NCBI RefSeq assembly: GCF_036322585.1
Contig: NZ_AP024600.1
Coordinates: forward strand, 620,001-684,000
Direction: 5' to 3'
Length of the DNA stretch: 64,000 nt
Source of the DNA: Luteolibacter sp. LG18
GTDB taxonomy: Bacteria > Verrucomicrobiota > Verrucomicrobiia > Verrucomicrobiales > Akkermansiaceae
Part shown: positions 54,703-63,427 of the stretch, in pieces
How positions within the stretch are numbered: the first letter of the stretch is position 1
How the letters are laid out: each line of letters opens with the position of its first letter
The notes under the pieces: generated by a model
The model's input: only the letters and a program-made list of their open reading frames with translations
What the model was told of the DNA's origin: nothing
The model's database searches: none
Program-made: the position numbers and the translations under genes

Positions 54703-55128
54703 TCACCAGTCGTTGGTGTGCTCGGGGAAGTGGTTGTAGCCCGGGTTCGGCTCGCCGACGTTGCAGGCCATGAGGAGGGTGCCTTGGTTCGGGATGGTGG
54801 TGAGTTCCTGGCCGCCGTAGGTGCCGCCGCCGGGGCACTTGGGCATGTTTTCCATGAACTTGCCGGGGCCGACGAGGACATCGACGCGGGAGGCACCGCC
54901 GGGGATGGTGGAGCCGGGGTTGATCTGGTTGAGATTCGAGTAGGAGCGGATGGCCTGCTGGCAGTTGCGGACATTGAGGATGCAGCCGGCGCGGTCCGAG
55001 CCTTTCTTCCAGGCGCGGGCGCCGATGAAGAGGATGGAGATGAGGGAGAGGAGAACGAGGATCACGACGGTGAGCTCGAGGAGGGTCATGCCGGCCTGGC
55101 GGCGGGCGGGGCGATGGGAGGTTTTCAT
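54703..55128 (-). CDS. Type II secretion/type IV pilin-like protein (pseudopilin)
   Basis: A 141-residue protein with a prepilin leader: ARRQAG followed by MTLLELTVVILVLLSLISIL. This places the peptidase cleavage after Gly13 and the conserved Glu at mature position 5. The remainder is a short globular domain with three cysteines. Proteins of this kind are numerous in Verrucomicrobiota and form part of pseudopilus or surface filaments. It is isolated from other secretion genes here. Confidence 0.85.
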   Translation of the reverse strand: MKTSHRPARRQAGMTLLELTVVILVLLSLISILFIGARAWKKGSDRAGCILNVRNCQQAIRSYSNLNQINPGSTIPGGASRVDVLVGPGKFMENMPKCPGGGTYGGQELTTIPNQGTLLMACNVGEPNPGYNHFPEHTNDW

Positions 55129-55243
55129 GTAGGGGATGGGTGATTGGGGATGGCCGGGAATAAGCTGGGGTATCCGGCCAGTGGTGGAGGTTATAGGGAG
55201 TTCATGGGGGAGCTGATAGATACGCCATCGCGGGGGGAGGAGA

Positions 55244-55282
55244 GTTTGCTGGTGTTCAGTTTTTAGTTTTCAGGGAAGAAGG
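55244..55282 (+). repeat. Second solo copy of the GTTTGCTGG repeat
   Basis: Similar to 54019-54061 in the same orientation, 1.2 kb apart, with a few substitutions. Confidence 0.7.
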
Positions 55283-55328
55283 AGGGAGCGGGTTGACGGG
55301 GGTGATGGGGGGCGGTTAGGGAGGCGGC

Positions 55329-56033
55329 ATGCGGATTTTGAAAGCAATCGGTGGTGCCGTGGTGGCGGTGGTGATGGGTGGGGCATTGGTTTCGTGCTCG
55401 ACGGAGGGCTACCCCATGACTCCGGAGGGGCTGCAGGCACGGGGCCTGAAGCCGGGCGAGGGCTACATCGTGGCGAGCTTCCACGAGACGACGGTGAAAC
55501 CGGACGGGGAGGTGGAGACCCACTACCCCTCCAGTAGCCGGGCCCAGGTGTGGATCAAAGGGCCGACCGGGGCCAACGACGTCACCGCTTCCCTGCAGTC
55601 CCTTCAGTCGGGGAATGGCGGGAATCCTCACTTCAACGGGAGCCGCCGCAGCGAGGTGCTGGCGATCCCGATGCCGGCCGGGCGTTACTCGATCTCGGGC
55701 TGGAGGATCGACGGCGGGGCGGTGTTGGTGAGCAACCGGCTGCCGATGGACGCGCCCTTCGAGGTGAAGGCCGGGGAAGCGACCTATGTGGGGCGGATGA
55801 ACGCGATCACCTTCATCGGACGGAACCTGGTGGGGCTGCCGGTTTTCAGCCGCGGACTGGTGCTGGTGACGGATGACTATGAGAAGGACAAGGCGCGGAT
55901 CGCCAAGACGTATCCGACGATCAAGGCCTCGACGATCCGCCGCTCGAACGTGCCTACGGAGTATCTGAAGGAGATGAAGCGGGTGGCGGATACGCCACTG
56001 ACGGGGATGGAGAAGTGGTTTACCTGGGATTGA
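55329..56033 (+). CDS. Lipoprotein of unknown function
   Basis: A 234-residue protein with a lipoprotein signal (MRILKAIGGAVVAVVMGGALVSC; lipid-modified Cys23). The body appears beta-rich (GYIVASFHETTVKPDGEVET, VLAIPMPAGRYSISGWRI). The segment MDAPFEVKAGEATYVG is similar in style to carboxypeptidase-regulatory-like folds. No family is recognised. The next gene starts 33 bp downstream, so the two may be co-transcribed. Confidence 0.65.
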   Translation: MRILKAIGGAVVAVVMGGALVSCSTEGYPMTPEGLQARGLKPGEGYIVASFHETTVKPDGEVETHYPSSSRAQVWIKGPTGANDVTASLQSLQSGNGGNPHFNGSRRSEVLAIPMPAGRYSISGWRIDGGAVLVSNRLPMDAPFEVKAGEATYVGRMNAITFIGRNLVGLPVFSRGLVLVTDDYEKDKARIAKTYPTIKASTIRRSNVPTEYLKEMKRVADTPLTGMEKWFTWD

Positions 56034-56066
56034 GAGGGATGCGGGAAGAGGACGAAAGGGACAGGA

Positions 56067-56987
56067 ATGGGGCTTGAACGGGAGGTGGAAATGGGGGGCG
56101 ATCGGGGCGTGTCGAAGATCGATCTACCCATCCGTGCGGCGGTGGAGACGGCGACCGCCCACGGGGTGGTGCCGGACCGTTGCGAGATCCTGCAGAATGG
56201 CAGCACGCTGGTGCTGCGGCTGACGGAGTGCCTGGTGGCGCGGGTGGTGGTGGATGTGGAGGGGCCGCGGCAGGGGCCGGCGTGGTTCGCGCGGGAGATC
56301 GCGGTGGCGCGGCATCTGGCGGAGCACGGGGCGCCGGTGATCCCGGTGCATGCGGCGCTGCCGCCGGGGCCGTACGAGCACCTGGGATTCACGCTGAATT
56401 TCTGGCAGTATGTACAGCGGGTGGCGGAGGAGCCATCGCCGGAGGACGTGGGGCGGACGCTGTATGAGTGCCACGCGGTGTTGCGGGAGTTTCCGGAGGA
56501 GCTGCCGGAGATGGCGATCGTGACGGAGACGATCGGGCTGCTGGGGATGCTGGAGGAGCGCGGGTTGTTTCCAGAGGAGACGCTGGCGCTGCTGCGTCGG
56601 AACCTGGAGGGGCCGCTGGCGGCGCTGCGGGGTTATCCACGGCAGACGCTGCACGGGGACGCGCACGAGGGGAACCTGATGCACACGACGCGGGGGCTGC
56701 TGTGGACGGATTGGGAAGATACGTTCAGCGGGCCGGTGGAGTGGGACGTGGCCTCGATCATCTGGAACCCGCGGGTGCTGGATGGCGATGAGGACACCGT
56801 GGGCCGGATCCTAGCGGGGTATCGCGCGGCGGGCGGGACGGTGGATGAGGAGGCGCTGCGGCTGTGCCTGATCGCGCGGGCGGCGGTGATGAGCGCGTGG
56901 TATCCGGTGCTGTATCCGGAGCCGGATGAGACGCGGAAGCGGAAGCTGGCGTTCCGGCTGGAGTGGCTGCGGGGGATGGAGGGGTGA
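56067..56987 (+). CDS. Aminoglycoside phosphotransferase-fold kinase
   Basis: A 306-residue protein with the APH/choline kinase catalytic core. Brenner motif HGDAHEGNLM carries the catalytic Asp and Asn, followed by LLWTDWEDTFSGPVEWDVAS with the metal-binding Asp. An N-lobe stretch (REIAVARHLAEHGAPVIPV) precedes it. Such enzymes phosphorylate aminoglycosides, homoserine, choline or unknown small molecules; resistance cannot be claimed. The start may be at Met9 (56091). It follows the lipoprotein gene by 33 bp. Confidence 0.8.
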   Translation: MGLEREVEMGGDRGVSKIDLPIRAAVETATAHGVVPDRCEILQNGSTLVLRLTECLVARVVVDVEGPRQGPAWFAREIAVARHLAEHGAPVIPVHAALPPGPYEHLGFTLNFWQYVQRVAEEPSPEDVGRTLYECHAVLREFPEELPEMAIVTETIGLLGMLEERGLFPEETLALLRRNLEGPLAALRGYPRQTLHGDAHEGNLMHTTRGLLWTDWEDTFSGPVEWDVASIIWNPRVLDGDEDTVGRILAGYRAAGGTVDEEALRLCLIARAAVMSAWYPVLYPEPDETRKRKLAFRLEWLRGMEG

Positions 56988-57005
56988 ACTGGCACCGGAT
57001 TTGAC

Positions 57006-57746
57006 GTGACTGGCGGCGGGTCATGCCTCATGGGAGCGGCATCCCCCATGTCCTCCCGTAGATATCATTCCAGTCGTGGCTCCAGGTGGACCGGCAACCA
57101 GAGGTGCATGGCGGCGGCGGCCATCATCATGGCGGTGCTGACGGTGGCTTGCTTCGTGGCGATCGTGAAGGACGAGCGGGCGAAGCATCCCGAGGCGGGT
57201 ATCGGGGGGATTCTGGGTGCGGGAGTGGTTTCGATGCTGTGCCCGGGGATCTTCGCGATCGTGCCGGGACTGATCCTGTGGAAATCCCGTGGCGTGAGCC
57301 GCGCGCGCGGGCTGACGGCGGTGGTGCGTTCCCAGGCCTACCGGGGCGGTGGTTTTTCCGATCAGACGATCCGGAGCGGGCAGAAGCTGCCGAAAGTTTG
57401 CGTCTGCTGTGGGGACACGACGGGACGCGTGAGCCCGCTGCGGTACGAGAACGCGCAGACGGAGGCGAGTGTCTACGATTGGAGGCGGGCGGGTCCGCTC
57501 CTGCTGTTTGCTCCGTTTTTCACCATCCTCCAGGGGGTGTTGATGGGCGCGATGTTCTGGCAGTCCGTGGAGAAGCGGATGCAGCGGCGGAAGGGGCGGG
57601 AAGGCGGTGTGTTGTTCCGCATCCCCCATTGCCGGACCTGCGCGAAGGAGCGGCCGATCGTGCAGCGGCACTTCGATTTCCACGGACGCTCGATGATCGT
57701 CGACGCGCATCCGGCGTTCGCACAGGCGCTCAAGGAGCAGGCTTGA
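57006..57746 (+). CDS. Membrane protein with two cysteine-pair motifs
   Basis: Up to 246 residues; the GTG at 57006 is the longest start, and Met at 57030 or 57048 may be used instead. Two N-terminal transmembrane helices (about 35-53, 68-92) and one near 165-185. Cysteine pairs CVCCGD and CRTCAKE flank the last helix and may bind metal. No family is recognised. It is co-directional with the APH-fold gene after a 19-bp gap. Confidence 0.6.
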   Translation: MTGGGSCLMGAASPMSSRRYHSSRGSRWTGNQRCMAAAAIIMAVLTVACFVAIVKDERAKHPEAGIGGILGAGVVSMLCPGIFAIVPGLILWKSRGVSRARGLTAVVRSQAYRGGGFSDQTIRSGQKLPKVCVCCGDTTGRVSPLRYENAQTEASVYDWRRAGPLLLFAPFFTILQGVLMGAMFWQSVEKRMQRRKGREGGVLFRIPHCRTCAKERPIVQRHFDFHGRSMIVDAHPAFAQALKEQA

Positions 57747-57764
57747 GAAGCCGGGGAGGCCCCC

Positions 57765-58475
57765 TCACGCGCGGCCTTTGAGGAGGCGGCGCAGGGCGCG
57801 TTTCCAGAGGGGCTTTGGCGCGCGCCAACTGCCGACGCAGTGGTGGAGGGCGTGCGTTTCGGTTTCCGAGAAGGGACCGCGGGTGTGGGTGAGCACGATG
57901 GGCGGATAGAGGTGGATGTCGCCGGCGAGGTGCTGCTCCTCGACGGCGTGGCGGAAGCCGTAGCGCTCCGCGGCGATGCCGGCGATGATCCCGGAGATGA
58001 TGGTCTCGTCCTTCTTCCCATCGGGGCCGAGGAAATTACGATCCGCGTAGTAGGCGAGGCAGTCGCGGATCCACGGGTGGCCGGGTTCGGAGCCGAGGAT
58101 GGCGCCCTCGATGCCGATGGCGTGGATCTCGGGCCAGTGCTCGATGGCGGAGAAGGCGCGGTGGCGGAGGAAGGGATCGAAGGAGCGGAAGACCTCGACA
58201 TCGCTATCGAGGTAGAGGCCGCCCTCGGTGGCGAGGGCGTGGAGCCGGAGGTAATCGGCGGCGAAGGCCCAGGCGCGGGAGTCGATGGCCTGATGGAGGA
58301 AGCGGTTGTCGATGGCGCGGGCGCGCGGCATGTCCCAGCGGACGATTTCGTAGCCGGGGAGGTGGCGTTTCCAGCTCGCGAGACAGCGCTGCTGGAGCTC
58401 GGGGAGCGGGTCATCGCTGAGCCAGCAGTAGTGGATGCGCCTGGGGATGGGGGATTCCGCCATGGGCCTGTTCAT
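57765..58475 (-). CDS. GT32-type glycosyltransferase (DXD sugar-binding)
   Basis: 236 residues from MNRPMAESPIPRRIHYCWLS; Met5 (58463) is an alternative. Family features: IPRRIHYCWLSDD near the start, PGYEIVRWDMP, FAADYLRLHALATEGGLYLDSD with the DxD motif at residues 90-92, and a C-terminal His region (HALHHCVGSW). OCH1-like enzymes transfer sugars from nucleotide-sugars onto glycans. The acceptor is unknown. The frame is open well upstream to 58991, but that part has no conserved features. Confidence 0.85.
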   Translation of the reverse strand: MNRPMAESPIPRRIHYCWLSDDPLPELQQRCLASWKRHLPGYEIVRWDMPRARAIDNRFLHQAIDSRAWAFAADYLRLHALATEGGLYLDSDVEVFRSFDPFLRHRAFSAIEHWPEIHAIGIEGAILGSEPGHPWIRDCLAYYADRNFLGPDGKKDETIISGIIAGIAAERYGFRHAVEEQHLAGDIHLYPPIVLTHTRGPFSETETHALHHCVGSWRAPKPLWKRALRRLLKGRA

Positions 58476-58570
58476 AGCGGATCGGCGGGGCGATGGGGAT
58501 GCTAAAAGCGGGGGATGTCCAACCGGGCTGCCTGCTTGACAGATTGCAGGCAACAGTTCGTTTTCAGCGA

Positions 58571-59089
58571 ATGAATCCGCCGCCGCTGCCGCCTGCTGAA
58601 AACCCGTATGCCACGTGGCACAAGAAACCGGCTGGCATGGCCACCGGGGACGGTCGCGCGCGGGTGGTGGTGACGGAGGTGATGAACGGAGCGCGTTTCC
58701 GGACCTTGCCGTGGGTGGCTTCCATGGTGGTGGTGACCCTCCACCGGGACCTGGGCGAACCTCGGAAATTCGCGCCGGGCGAGTGGCCCACGGCTGACCT
58801 GTTGAAAACGACGCTGACCACCGCGCTGCTGGGTTGGTGGGGCCTGCCCTTCGGGCCGATCTACACCTTGCTGGCGTTGTTCTACCTGTGGCAGGGCGGT
58901 CGGGACCGCACGACCGAGGTGCTGGCCGGTTGGATCGGGGAGGCCGAGGCGAAGAAGGTGCTGCTGGAGGCGAAGGCACCGGTAACCCCACCGGTGCTGT
59001 GGGTGTGCCGCGGCATCATCCTGCTGCCACTCATCGGGTTTCTGGCGCTGGCGATGGCCATGTACCAGAGCCTCGCCTCGGGCCGCTGA
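58571..59089 (+). CDS. Small membrane protein, unknown
   Basis: 172 residues starting MNPPPLPPAENPYATW. Two or three hydrophobic segments (about 80-108, 147-167). The cytoplasmic part between them has EVLAGWIGEAEAKKVLLEAK. The proline-rich N-terminus is common in verrucomicrobial membrane proteins. No family is recognised. Confidence 0.6.
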   Translation: MNPPPLPPAENPYATWHKKPAGMATGDGRARVVVTEVMNGARFRTLPWVASMVVVTLHRDLGEPRKFAPGEWPTADLLKTTLTTALLGWWGLPFGPIYTLLALFYLWQGGRDRTTEVLAGWIGEAEAKKVLLEAKAPVTPPVLWVCRGIILLPLIGFLALAMAMYQSLASGR

Positions 59090-59091
59090 CG

Positions 59092-59280
59092 TCAGCGGAA
59101 CTGGTTTTGCTCCGGGCGGTAGTCGTAGCCGGCGGCGGCCATTTTCTCGACGAGGGCGGCTTCGTCGAGGCCGTGGGTTTTCACGAGGTCATCGAGGGAA
59201 TCGCAGTGGTTCCGCAGCTCGGTGTTGAGGAGGCCGAGGAGCAGGTGGGGGTCCATCTGGAGGTAGCGGGAAAGGTCCAC
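59092..59280 (-). CDS. DUF4250 domain protein
   Basis: About 62 residues from a GTG at 59280; TTG at 59325 and ATG at 59256 are alternatives. The sequence DPHLLLGLLNTELRNHCDSL, followed by AALVEKMAAAGYDYRPEQNQF, has the layout of DUF4250: DP-LLs-vN-kLR start and Gy-Y---NqF end. Function is unknown. It lies directly downstream of the GntR/LacI-type regulator on the same strand. Confidence 0.7.
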   Translation of the reverse strand: MDLSRYLQMDPHLLLGLLNTELRNHCDSLDDLVKTHGLDEAALVEKMAAAGYDYRPEQNQFR

Positions 59281-59321
59281 GCGCGGAGCTTGGCGATGGC
59301 GGAGCGCATGGCAAGCCGCGG

Positions 59322-60407
59322 TCAAGGGCCGGGCGGCGGCGCGAGGGATTCACCGGGGACGAGGACGGCATCGACGGCCAGAGATTCGTGATCGGGAAGC
59401 CCCTTGGAGCAGGCATCGACCCAGCGGAGGATGCGGCGGAAGAGGGCATCGACCGGATAGTGGAAGTGGGCGATGTGGGGCCGGACCCAGTCGAAGGCGG
59501 GATCGGGGCTGCGGACGACGAGGGAGACATCGCGCGGGACGGAGAGGCCGCGGGAGGCGAGGAAGCTCATCGCGGCGAAGGCGTAGTGCATGTGCGGCAC
59601 GATCAGGGCGGTGGGCGGGGTGAGGCGGAAGAGGGATTCCAGGAGCTTTCCGAAGCCCTCCGGCGTGGTTTCGTGGAAGGGGGCATTGTATTCGCTGGCG
59701 GGCAGCCCGGCGGCCTGGAGCTTGCGGAAAAAGTGACTGACCATGGGACCGGGGACGGGGCGCACCCAATCCGGAAGACAGACGAGGACGATGCGGCGGT
59801 GGCCGAGATCGATGAGGTGGTCGACGGTGGCATCGACGGCCTTGGCGGACGAGATCGAGGCGGAGGCCATCGGATAGCTGCTGACATGGCCGCCGAGAGA
59901 TAGGAAGGGCAGGCCGCGGTGATGGAATCCATCGAGCACGTCGGGAGGTGCGCCGGAGATGATCCAGGCATCGGCGCGGAATTTCGCGACCATGCGACCG
60001 ACACGGGCGGGATCGAGGCCCAGATCGCCGATGGATTTCGGAGCGAGGACGGGCTGGTGGCCGAGCGCTTCGAGATCGTGGACCAGCTTCAGGCAGAGCT
60101 CCTGCATGTAGGCCGGGGATTTCGGGAGGTCATCCCGCAGCAGCATGCCGATGCGCAGCGAGCGATGGAGGGTTTCCGGAGAACGGTCCGCCACCACCTC
60201 GCGGCGTCTCCCCCGCCCCCGCGACACGATCCAGCCGCGGGCCTCCAAGGCCACCAACGCGGCCTCGGCGGTGTCCTTCGAAACACCAAGCTCGCCCGCC
60301 AGCCGGACCACTCCGGGCAAGGGTCCGCGCCAGCGCCCGGCCTCGATGCCCTGCTGGAGGTGGAGGGCGGTCTGATCGACCAGGCTGAGACGGGGAACGG
60401 GATGCAT
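59322..60407 (-). CDS. Transcriptional regulator with GntR-type DNA-binding and LacI-type ligand-binding domain
   Basis: 361 residues. Residues 1-75 form a GntR winged helix (QTALHLQQGIEAGRWRGPLP, LAGELGVSKDTAEAALVALEARG). Residues 80-350 form a LacI/periplasmic-binding-like sensor (RIGMLLRDDLPKSPAYMQE, VDHLIDLGHRRIVLVCLP, TALIVPHMHYAFAAMSFLAS, VRSPDPAFDW). Such hybrids are frequent in Verrucomicrobiota and usually sense sugars. A dyad (60423-60443) lies just upstream and may be its operator, shared with the divergent thioredoxin-VWA-SGNH genes. Confidence 0.88.
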   Translation of the reverse strand: MHPVPRLSLVDQTALHLQQGIEAGRWRGPLPGVVRLAGELGVSKDTAEAALVALEARGWIVSRGRGRRREVVADRSPETLHRSLRIGMLLRDDLPKSPAYMQELCLKLVHDLEALGHQPVLAPKSIGDLGLDPARVGRMVAKFRADAWIISGAPPDVLDGFHHRGLPFLSLGGHVSSYPMASASISSAKAVDATVDHLIDLGHRRIVLVCLPDWVRPVPGPMVSHFFRKLQAAGLPASEYNAPFHETTPEGFGKLLESLFRLTPPTALIVPHMHYAFAAMSFLASRGLSVPRDVSLVVRSPDPAFDWVRPHIAHFHYPVDALFRRILRWVDACSKGLPDHESLAVDAVLVPGESLAPPPGP

Positions 60408-60422
60408 CGGGTTTTCACCAAA

Positions 60423-60443
60423 CTAGGTGGTTTTTCCGCCTAG
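60423..60443. promoter_or_regulatory. Dyad between the GntR/LacI regulator and the thioredoxin gene
   Basis: CTAGGTGG-TTTTT-CCGCCTAG, one mismatch between arms, 16 bp upstream of the regulator ATG and 78 bp upstream of the divergent gene. Confidence 0.5.
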
Positions 60444-60520
60444 TGAAAGAGGGGAATCGATTCGTCGCATCCGGTGAACCCGGGAAGGGTGGCAGGATCA
60501 CTCGACCCGTTCATTGCATC

Positions 60521-61495
60521 ATGAAATTCCGACTCACTTCCGCAACCCTCGCCGCCAGCCTGCTCGTCTCCGCCCTGCACGCCGCTTCGGCGGAATCCCC
60601 GTTCACCGATGACCTGGCCGCCGCCAGGACCCGGGCCAAGGAGCAGCACAAGGACATCTTGGTGGATTTCACCGGCTCCGATTGGTGCGGCTGGTGCGTG
60701 AAGCTGGACCAGGAGGTGTTTCACAAGCCGGAGTTCAAGGCGGAAGCCACGAAGGGCTTCGAGCTGGTGCAACTGGACTTCCCCCATGACCCGGCGAAGC
60801 AATCCGCCGAGATCACGGCCCGCAACAAGGCGTGGAAGAACGAGCTGAAGTCCATGAGCTTCCCGGACATCCTGCTGCTGGACGAAACCGGCCGGGTCTT
60901 CGCCCGGACCGGTTACCGCGAGGGCGGGGCCACGGCGTTCCTCGGGCATCTCGAATCCCTGCGGCAGCGGCGCATCCAGCGCGATGCCGCACTGGCCCAG
61001 GCAACCAAGGCGGAGGGGGTCGAAAAGGCGAAGCATCTGGACGCCGCGCTCACGGCCCTGCGGGACGATGACGTGCTGCTCACCTATTACCGAGCCGAGC
61101 TGGAGCAGATCCTGACGCTCGCTTCCCGGGACGAGGGTGGATTGCAGGGCAAATACCAGGCGGTGTTCCGTCGGCAAGCCTGCGAACGGGAGATCGACCG
61201 GCTCGGCACCGGCAATGACGGCGCGGCGATGCTTGCCCGCTACAAGGACTACGCGGCGCGGACGGACATCCCGGTGGAGAGCCGTCAGTACGCCCTCTAC
61301 ATGGCCGGGGCCCTCGCCTGCGAACGCGTTCTCAAGGACCCGCAACAGGCGCTCGACCTGATCGACCAAGCCACCGCGCTGGCCCCCGACAGCCCGCTGG
61401 CACAGGACCGGATAAAACAGGCGCGGACGCGGCTGGAGCGGAAGCTCGCCGCGGCACCGGTGAAGCCCGCTGGCAAACCCGCCGCCGGCTCCTGA
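60521..61495 (+). CDS. Secreted thioredoxin-fold protein with WCGWC active site
   Basis: A 324-residue protein with a signal peptide (MKFRLTSATLAASLLVSALHAASA) and an N-terminal thioredoxin_7-like domain (about 25-150). The active site CGWC is at residues 56-59 in FTGSDWCGWCVKLDQEVFH. The C-terminal half is helical and may contain TPR-like repeats (QYALYMAGALACERVL, ALDLIDQATALAPDSP). It is likely a periplasmic disulfide reductase. It starts 20 bp before the VWA gene and was chosen at 60521 because the signal peptide begins there. Confidence 0.85.
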   Translation: MKFRLTSATLAASLLVSALHAASAESPFTDDLAAARTRAKEQHKDILVDFTGSDWCGWCVKLDQEVFHKPEFKAEATKGFELVQLDFPHDPAKQSAEITARNKAWKNELKSMSFPDILLLDETGRVFARTGYREGGATAFLGHLESLRQRRIQRDAALAQATKAEGVEKAKHLDAALTALRDDDVLLTYYRAELEQILTLASRDEGGLQGKYQAVFRRQACEREIDRLGTGNDGAAMLARYKDYAARTDIPVESRQYALYMAGALACERVLKDPQQALDLIDQATALAPDSPLAQDRIKQARTRLERKLAAAPVKPAGKPAAGS

Positions 61496-61514
61496 ACCCC
61501 AGCTCCCTGGTCCC

Positions 61515-62621
61515 ATGTCCTCCGATCCCCTTCCCTCCCCGGCATCTCCGCCCCCTCCGGGTGCGCGGAACAGCTTCTGGCGAAAGCTCGGCGGCGGTTC
61601 GCTGACCATTTCCATCACCGTCCACGCGCTGCTGCTGGTCATCGGGCTGGTGTGGATCTTCCAGGTGATCCCGGAGAAGGAGAAGCAGGTGGATTTCCTG
61701 CCGAAGGGAGGCGGTGGTGGCTCCCCCGGGGTGAAGGAAGTGAGCCAGAAAAAGCAACGCCCCACCATGACCATGCCCAACGCGCCGCGGATGGCGGCGA
61801 AGGGAGTGGCCAGCCAGTTCACGCTGCCCGAGCCGGATGCCGCTTCCGCGCTGTCCTCGGTGGGCGCGCTCACGTCCGGCGGTCTCTCCGGTGGGCTGGG
61901 CGGCAGCGGTTCCGGCGGCGGCCGGGGAACCGGAAATGGCACCGGCTTCGGCAATGGCAACGGGCCGGGGCTGGGCGGCAATGGCACGGGGCCACGGCCC
62001 TTCAGCGGGATGATGTTCGGCACCGAGGTCAAGGCGCGCAGCATCGGGGTGGTGCTGGACGTTTCCGGATCGATGACCCATGAGCTGCCGAAGGTGGTGA
62101 AGGAACTGGACCGGGTCGCACCGGGCAGCCCGCTGATCCTGTACGCCGGATGCGGCATCCAATCGGGGAGGCCGGAGAAGCGGGCGTATGCCACCCGGGA
62201 CATGGACGAGAAACGCTTCGAGCGCTTCTGGCGGCTCACCCACGAGCGGACGTATCTGCCCGCCAAAACGCTGGAGCAGGGAAGCGCGAAGATCGCGGTG
62301 GACTTCACCACCCCGATCCCGGAGGAGCCGGTGTTCCGGATTCTCGCGAACCGGGGCAACAGCCACTACATCGACTACCAGGGCGTGGGCTTCGCGTGGA
62401 CCGCGCTGGTGGCGCGGGAGCTGGCCGATGTGGAGGCTGTCTATTGGTTTTCCGATTTCCAGGATCCGGTGGATGAAAAGGAAGCGAAGGAGCTGATGCA
62501 CCGGCTGCGGGCGAAGAAGCAGAAGCTCTACATCCACCCGACCACCCACGGCGCTTCGTTCGACCTGGTGAAGGAGGAGATCGTCACACCGACCCAAGGA
62601 GACGTGGTGGAGGTGAAGTGA
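61515..62621 (+). CDS. VWA-like domain membrane protein
   Basis: 368 residues. A Pro-rich cytoplasmic N-terminus and one transmembrane helix (about 30-52) are followed by a long Gly/Ser/Asn-rich linker (about 120-160). A VWA-like domain then carries MIDAS motif DVSGS at 182-186 (GVVLDVSGSMTHELPKV) and VYWFSDFQDPVDEKEA. VWA domains bind partner proteins through metal. The layout (short cytoplasmic tail, TM, glycine linker, VWA) recurs in Verrucomicrobiota. It follows the thioredoxin gene by 19 bp and is probably co-transcribed. Confidence 0.82.
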   Translation: MSSDPLPSPASPPPPGARNSFWRKLGGGSLTISITVHALLLVIGLVWIFQVIPEKEKQVDFLPKGGGGGSPGVKEVSQKKQRPTMTMPNAPRMAAKGVASQFTLPEPDAASALSSVGALTSGGLSGGLGGSGSGGGRGTGNGTGFGNGNGPGLGGNGTGPRPFSGMMFGTEVKARSIGVVLDVSGSMTHELPKVVKELDRVAPGSPLILYAGCGIQSGRPEKRAYATRDMDEKRFERFWRLTHERTYLPAKTLEQGSAKIAVDFTTPIPEEPVFRILANRGNSHYIDYQGVGFAWTALVARELADVEAVYWFSDFQDPVDEKEAKELMHRLRAKKQKLYIHPTTHGASFDLVKEEIVTPTQGDVVEVK

Positions 62622-62716
62622 GGGGGAGCGGATGCGGGAATACCGGTCCACAAGTGTCACCACTTCGACCCCACGGGGAGCTTGCAAGGGTTCGGAAAAC
62701 GCGGCGTATTCGTTCG

Positions 62717-63424
62717 ATGCATCTACCCCCCCGTTTTTGGGCCACCTTGGTCGGCCTGCTCGCTCTGTCCCCTCTCCACCTCCACGCGGAGCCAGCCGCC
62801 GCAGCCCCGAAAGCCGAGGAAAAACCGCACAATTACGCGGGGTGGGAGAAGGACATCGCGGCCTTCGAGATGCACGACACGATGCATGCACCGCCGAAGA
62901 ATCCGGTGCTGTTCGTGGGCTCCTCGACGATCGTGCGGTGGAAGACGCTGGCCAAGGATCTCGAAGGCACGACGGTGCTGAACCGTGGCTTCGGCGGCAA
63001 TGAGATCCGGGACACGACCTACTACGTGGACCGGATCGTGTTTCCCTATCAGCCGCGCATGATCTTCCTGCGGGCGGGCACCAACGACCTCCATGGCGGG
63101 CGCTCGCCGGAGCTGGTGGCCGGGGATTTCAAGGCCTTCGTCGAGAAGGTCCGCACCAAGCTGCCGGACGTGCCGATCGCGTATATCTCGGTGAATCCCA
63201 CGCCCTCGCGCTGGGCCGAGAAGGAGGCGGGCGACCGCTTGAACGCGATGATTTCCGACTACATCAAGAAGGGGCCGAACCTAGTCTTCGTCGACATCAG
63301 CAAGCTCTCGCTGGATGCCGAGGGGAAGGTGCGGCCGGAGCTGTTCGTGGAAGACCAGCTTCACTTCAACGAAGAGGGCTACAAGCTCCTCACCGCCGCC
63401 GTGAAGCCGTATCTTCCGAAGTAA
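62717..63424 (+). CDS. SGNH/GDSL-type hydrolase, secreted
   Basis: 235 residues from MHLPPRFWATLVGLLAL (signal peptide). SGNH blocks: Ser in VLFVGSSTIVRW (I), Gly in NRGFGGNEIRD (II), Asn in FLRAGTNDLHGG (III), and Asp-His in VEDQLHFNEEGY (V). Such enzymes hydrolyse esters of lipids or acetylated sugars. It lies downstream of the VWA gene; the frame is open to 62618 but the signal peptide marks the start. Confidence 0.88.
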   Translation: MHLPPRFWATLVGLLALSPLHLHAEPAAAAPKAEEKPHNYAGWEKDIAAFEMHDTMHAPPKNPVLFVGSSTIVRWKTLAKDLEGTTVLNRGFGGNEIRDTTYYVDRIVFPYQPRMIFLRAGTNDLHGGRSPELVAGDFKAFVEKVRTKLPDVPIAYISVNPTPSRWAEKEAGDRLNAMISDYIKKGPNLVFVDISKLSLDAEGKVRPELFVEDQLHFNEEGYKLLTAAVKPYLPK

Positions 63425-63427
63425 CGG

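Noticed and set aside
56067-56987. Aminoglycoside resistance gene
   Set aside because: Only the general kinase fold is visible; it is chromosomal with no mobile resistance context, so a resistance claim is not supported.
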